A program made the translations under genes and the position numbers. From Candidatus Eiseniibacteriota bacterium (GTDB lineage: Bacteria > Joyebacterota > Joyebacteria > Joyebacterales > Joyebacteraceae): DNA of 6,396 nucleotides. Positions within the stretch are counted from its first letter, which is position 1. Each line of letters opens with the position of its first letter. Location: positions 1-6,396 of the forward strand of contig DAOWER010000081.1 of the NCBI GenBank assembly GCA_030638405.1, read 5' to 3'. The notes beneath the pieces were generated by a model. It was not told the origin of the DNA, made no database searches, and saw only the letters and a list, made by a program, of their open reading frames with translations. Shown piece by piece: positions 5,529 through 6,396 of the stretch.

Positions 5529-6389
5529 TCAGGAACGTGCGCGCTCCCGAACGACGACGGCCCCTATCTCACACCCGATGTCCCGCGCGATGACAGGACA
5601 CTTGGCCTTGAGCACGAAGAAGATCCGGCCGGGCGCCTGGCTCAGGGTCTCGTAATTGCCCTGTCCCTTCGCGATGATGAGATCGGCGCGCAGGAAGCGC
5701 TCGCGGAACTCCTCGGAGCAGTCGGTCAGGATCGTCCCGGGGGCGTCGGACCCGTTCTCGACGACCGTGACGAGGTCGGTCATACCCACCTCGGCCGCGT
5801 CTCGCAGGGTGACGTCGTTGATGATGGGAGCGCCCCTGACGACGAAGGTCACCCTGTCCGGGCGCATCTCCTCGATCAGCACCCTGTCGAAGACGATCTC
5901 GCCCGCGTTGTCCCCAACGTACAGGATGTCGTCCGCCGAATCGACGGCGCTCCGCAGCCCGTCGAGCGCTTCGTCCTCGAGCGGCCACGCGAGACTCTCG
6001 GAGATGGACCGCCCGAGAGCCTCCTCGTCGATATCCGATCTGGCCCCGAAGTCTATGATGTTGCCTGCGACGGCCAGACGAACGGCGGTGCCGAACGGGT
6101 CGTCGGACTCGGCGACCGTTCTCTTGAGCCCGGGATACATGGAGAGCGCCAGCGCGTTGAAGCGGTCCTTGACCTCGCGGTAGGGGTCTTCCACGCCCGT
6201 CTCTTCCCTGACGACCCTGTGGATCACCTGCCCCATCGAGGGCGGAGTCTCGTCCATGCCCATATCGGCGACGGCGCGCGCCACGGTCCGAAGCACACGG
6301 GCGTGCGCCTCCGGATCGTCGCTCGCCATTCGGGCGGCGCCAAGAGCCTGTTTCAGAAAGCAGGGAACGCAGTCCAGGAATGTCTTCAC
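5529..6389 (-). CDS. DUF89 / ARMT1-like metal-dependent phosphatase
   Basis: A complete 286-residue cytoplasmic protein of the DUF89 (ARMT1-like) family, the shorter bacterial/archaeal type with an N-terminal CxxC (C7, C10 in LDCVPCFLKQAL). Characterised family members are metal-dependent phosphatases proposed to remove damaging sugar-phosphate or related metabolites. Landmarks: helical N-terminal part (about 1-150) with PPSMGQ and DPYREVK; LYVGDNAGEIVFD (156-168), whose D160 and N161 match the metal ligands; VVRGAPIINDVT (183-194), with D192 the third expected ligand; GSDAPG (213-218); DLIIAKGQGNYETL (236-249); and LKAKCPVIARDIG (260-272). All key residues are present. The GTG at 6389 is preceded by AGG four bases upstream at the window edge, and the MKTFLDCVPC start is typical, so the gene is full length. 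It converges on the UbiA fusion gene and is therefore not in its operon. The natural substrate is unknown. Confidence 0.92.
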   Translation of the reverse strand: MKTFLDCVPCFLKQALGAARMASDDPEAHARVLRTVARAVADMGMDETPPSMGQVIHRVVREETGVEDPYREVKDRFNALALSMYPGLKRTVAESDDPFGTAVRLAVAGNIIDFGARSDIDEEALGRSISESLAWPLEDEALDGLRSAVDSADDILYVGDNAGEIVFDRVLIEEMRPDRVTFVVRGAPIINDVTLRDAAEVGMTDLVTVVENGSDAPGTILTDCSEEFRERFLRADLIIAKGQGNYETLSQAPGRIFFVLKAKCPVIARDIGCEIGAVVVRERARS

Positions 6390-6396
6390 GTTGCCT

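Overview
The window is GC-rich bacterial chromosomal DNA with five protein-coding genes and no RNA gene, insertion sequence or CRISPR array that I can see. The best taxonomic clue is a secreted protein ending in a FlgD-like Ig domain (SPNPF start, GVYF near the end). Together with a fibre-like secreted protein built on an FQGYI / PPYYLQLWV / SVPSAF head, this points to a GC-rich, Gram-negative-type lineage of the FCB or candidate-phylum kind (Eisenbacteria, Latescibacterota, Krumholzibacteriota or similar). That placement is an inference from protein style, not a proof.

Layout. (1) Positions 1-170, minus strand: the start of an LL-diaminopimelate aminotransferase gene (dapL), cut by the window edge, with a candidate promoter at 215-244 whose spacer is filled by a 16-bp near-palindrome. 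(2) Positions 171-436: no gene; this holds the dapL promoter, a short 15-bp tandem repeat and a GC-rich hairpin that probably ends the next transcript. (3) Positions 437-2640, minus strand: a two-gene unit of exported proteins, transcribed from about 2800 leftward. The first gene encodes a 265-residue protein with an Fn3-like part and a C-terminal FlgD-like domain. The second encodes a 449-residue fibre-like protein with a strong Shine-Dalgarno sequence. (4) Positions 2641-2953: an intergenic region with two promoters firing in opposite directions. (5) Positions 2954-5452, plus strand: an 832-residue membrane protein in three parts: an unassigned six-helix membrane domain, a full nine-helix UbiA prenyltransferase domain with both Asp-rich motifs, and seven TPR repeats. 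(6) Positions 5529-6389, minus strand: a complete DUF89/ARMT1-like metal-dependent phosphatase gene, convergent with the UbiA gene.

How the genes relate. The two exported proteins are probably co-expressed and may act together at the cell surface. The UbiA fusion stands alone under its own promoter, so its isoprenoid acceptor cannot be read from its neighbours. DapL (lysine and peptidoglycan precursor synthesis) and the DUF89 protein (metabolite repair) look like unrelated housekeeping genes. The most unusual item is the UbiA fusion: positive-inside topology puts its TPR array outside the cytoplasmic membrane, tethered to a lipid-prenylating enzyme.
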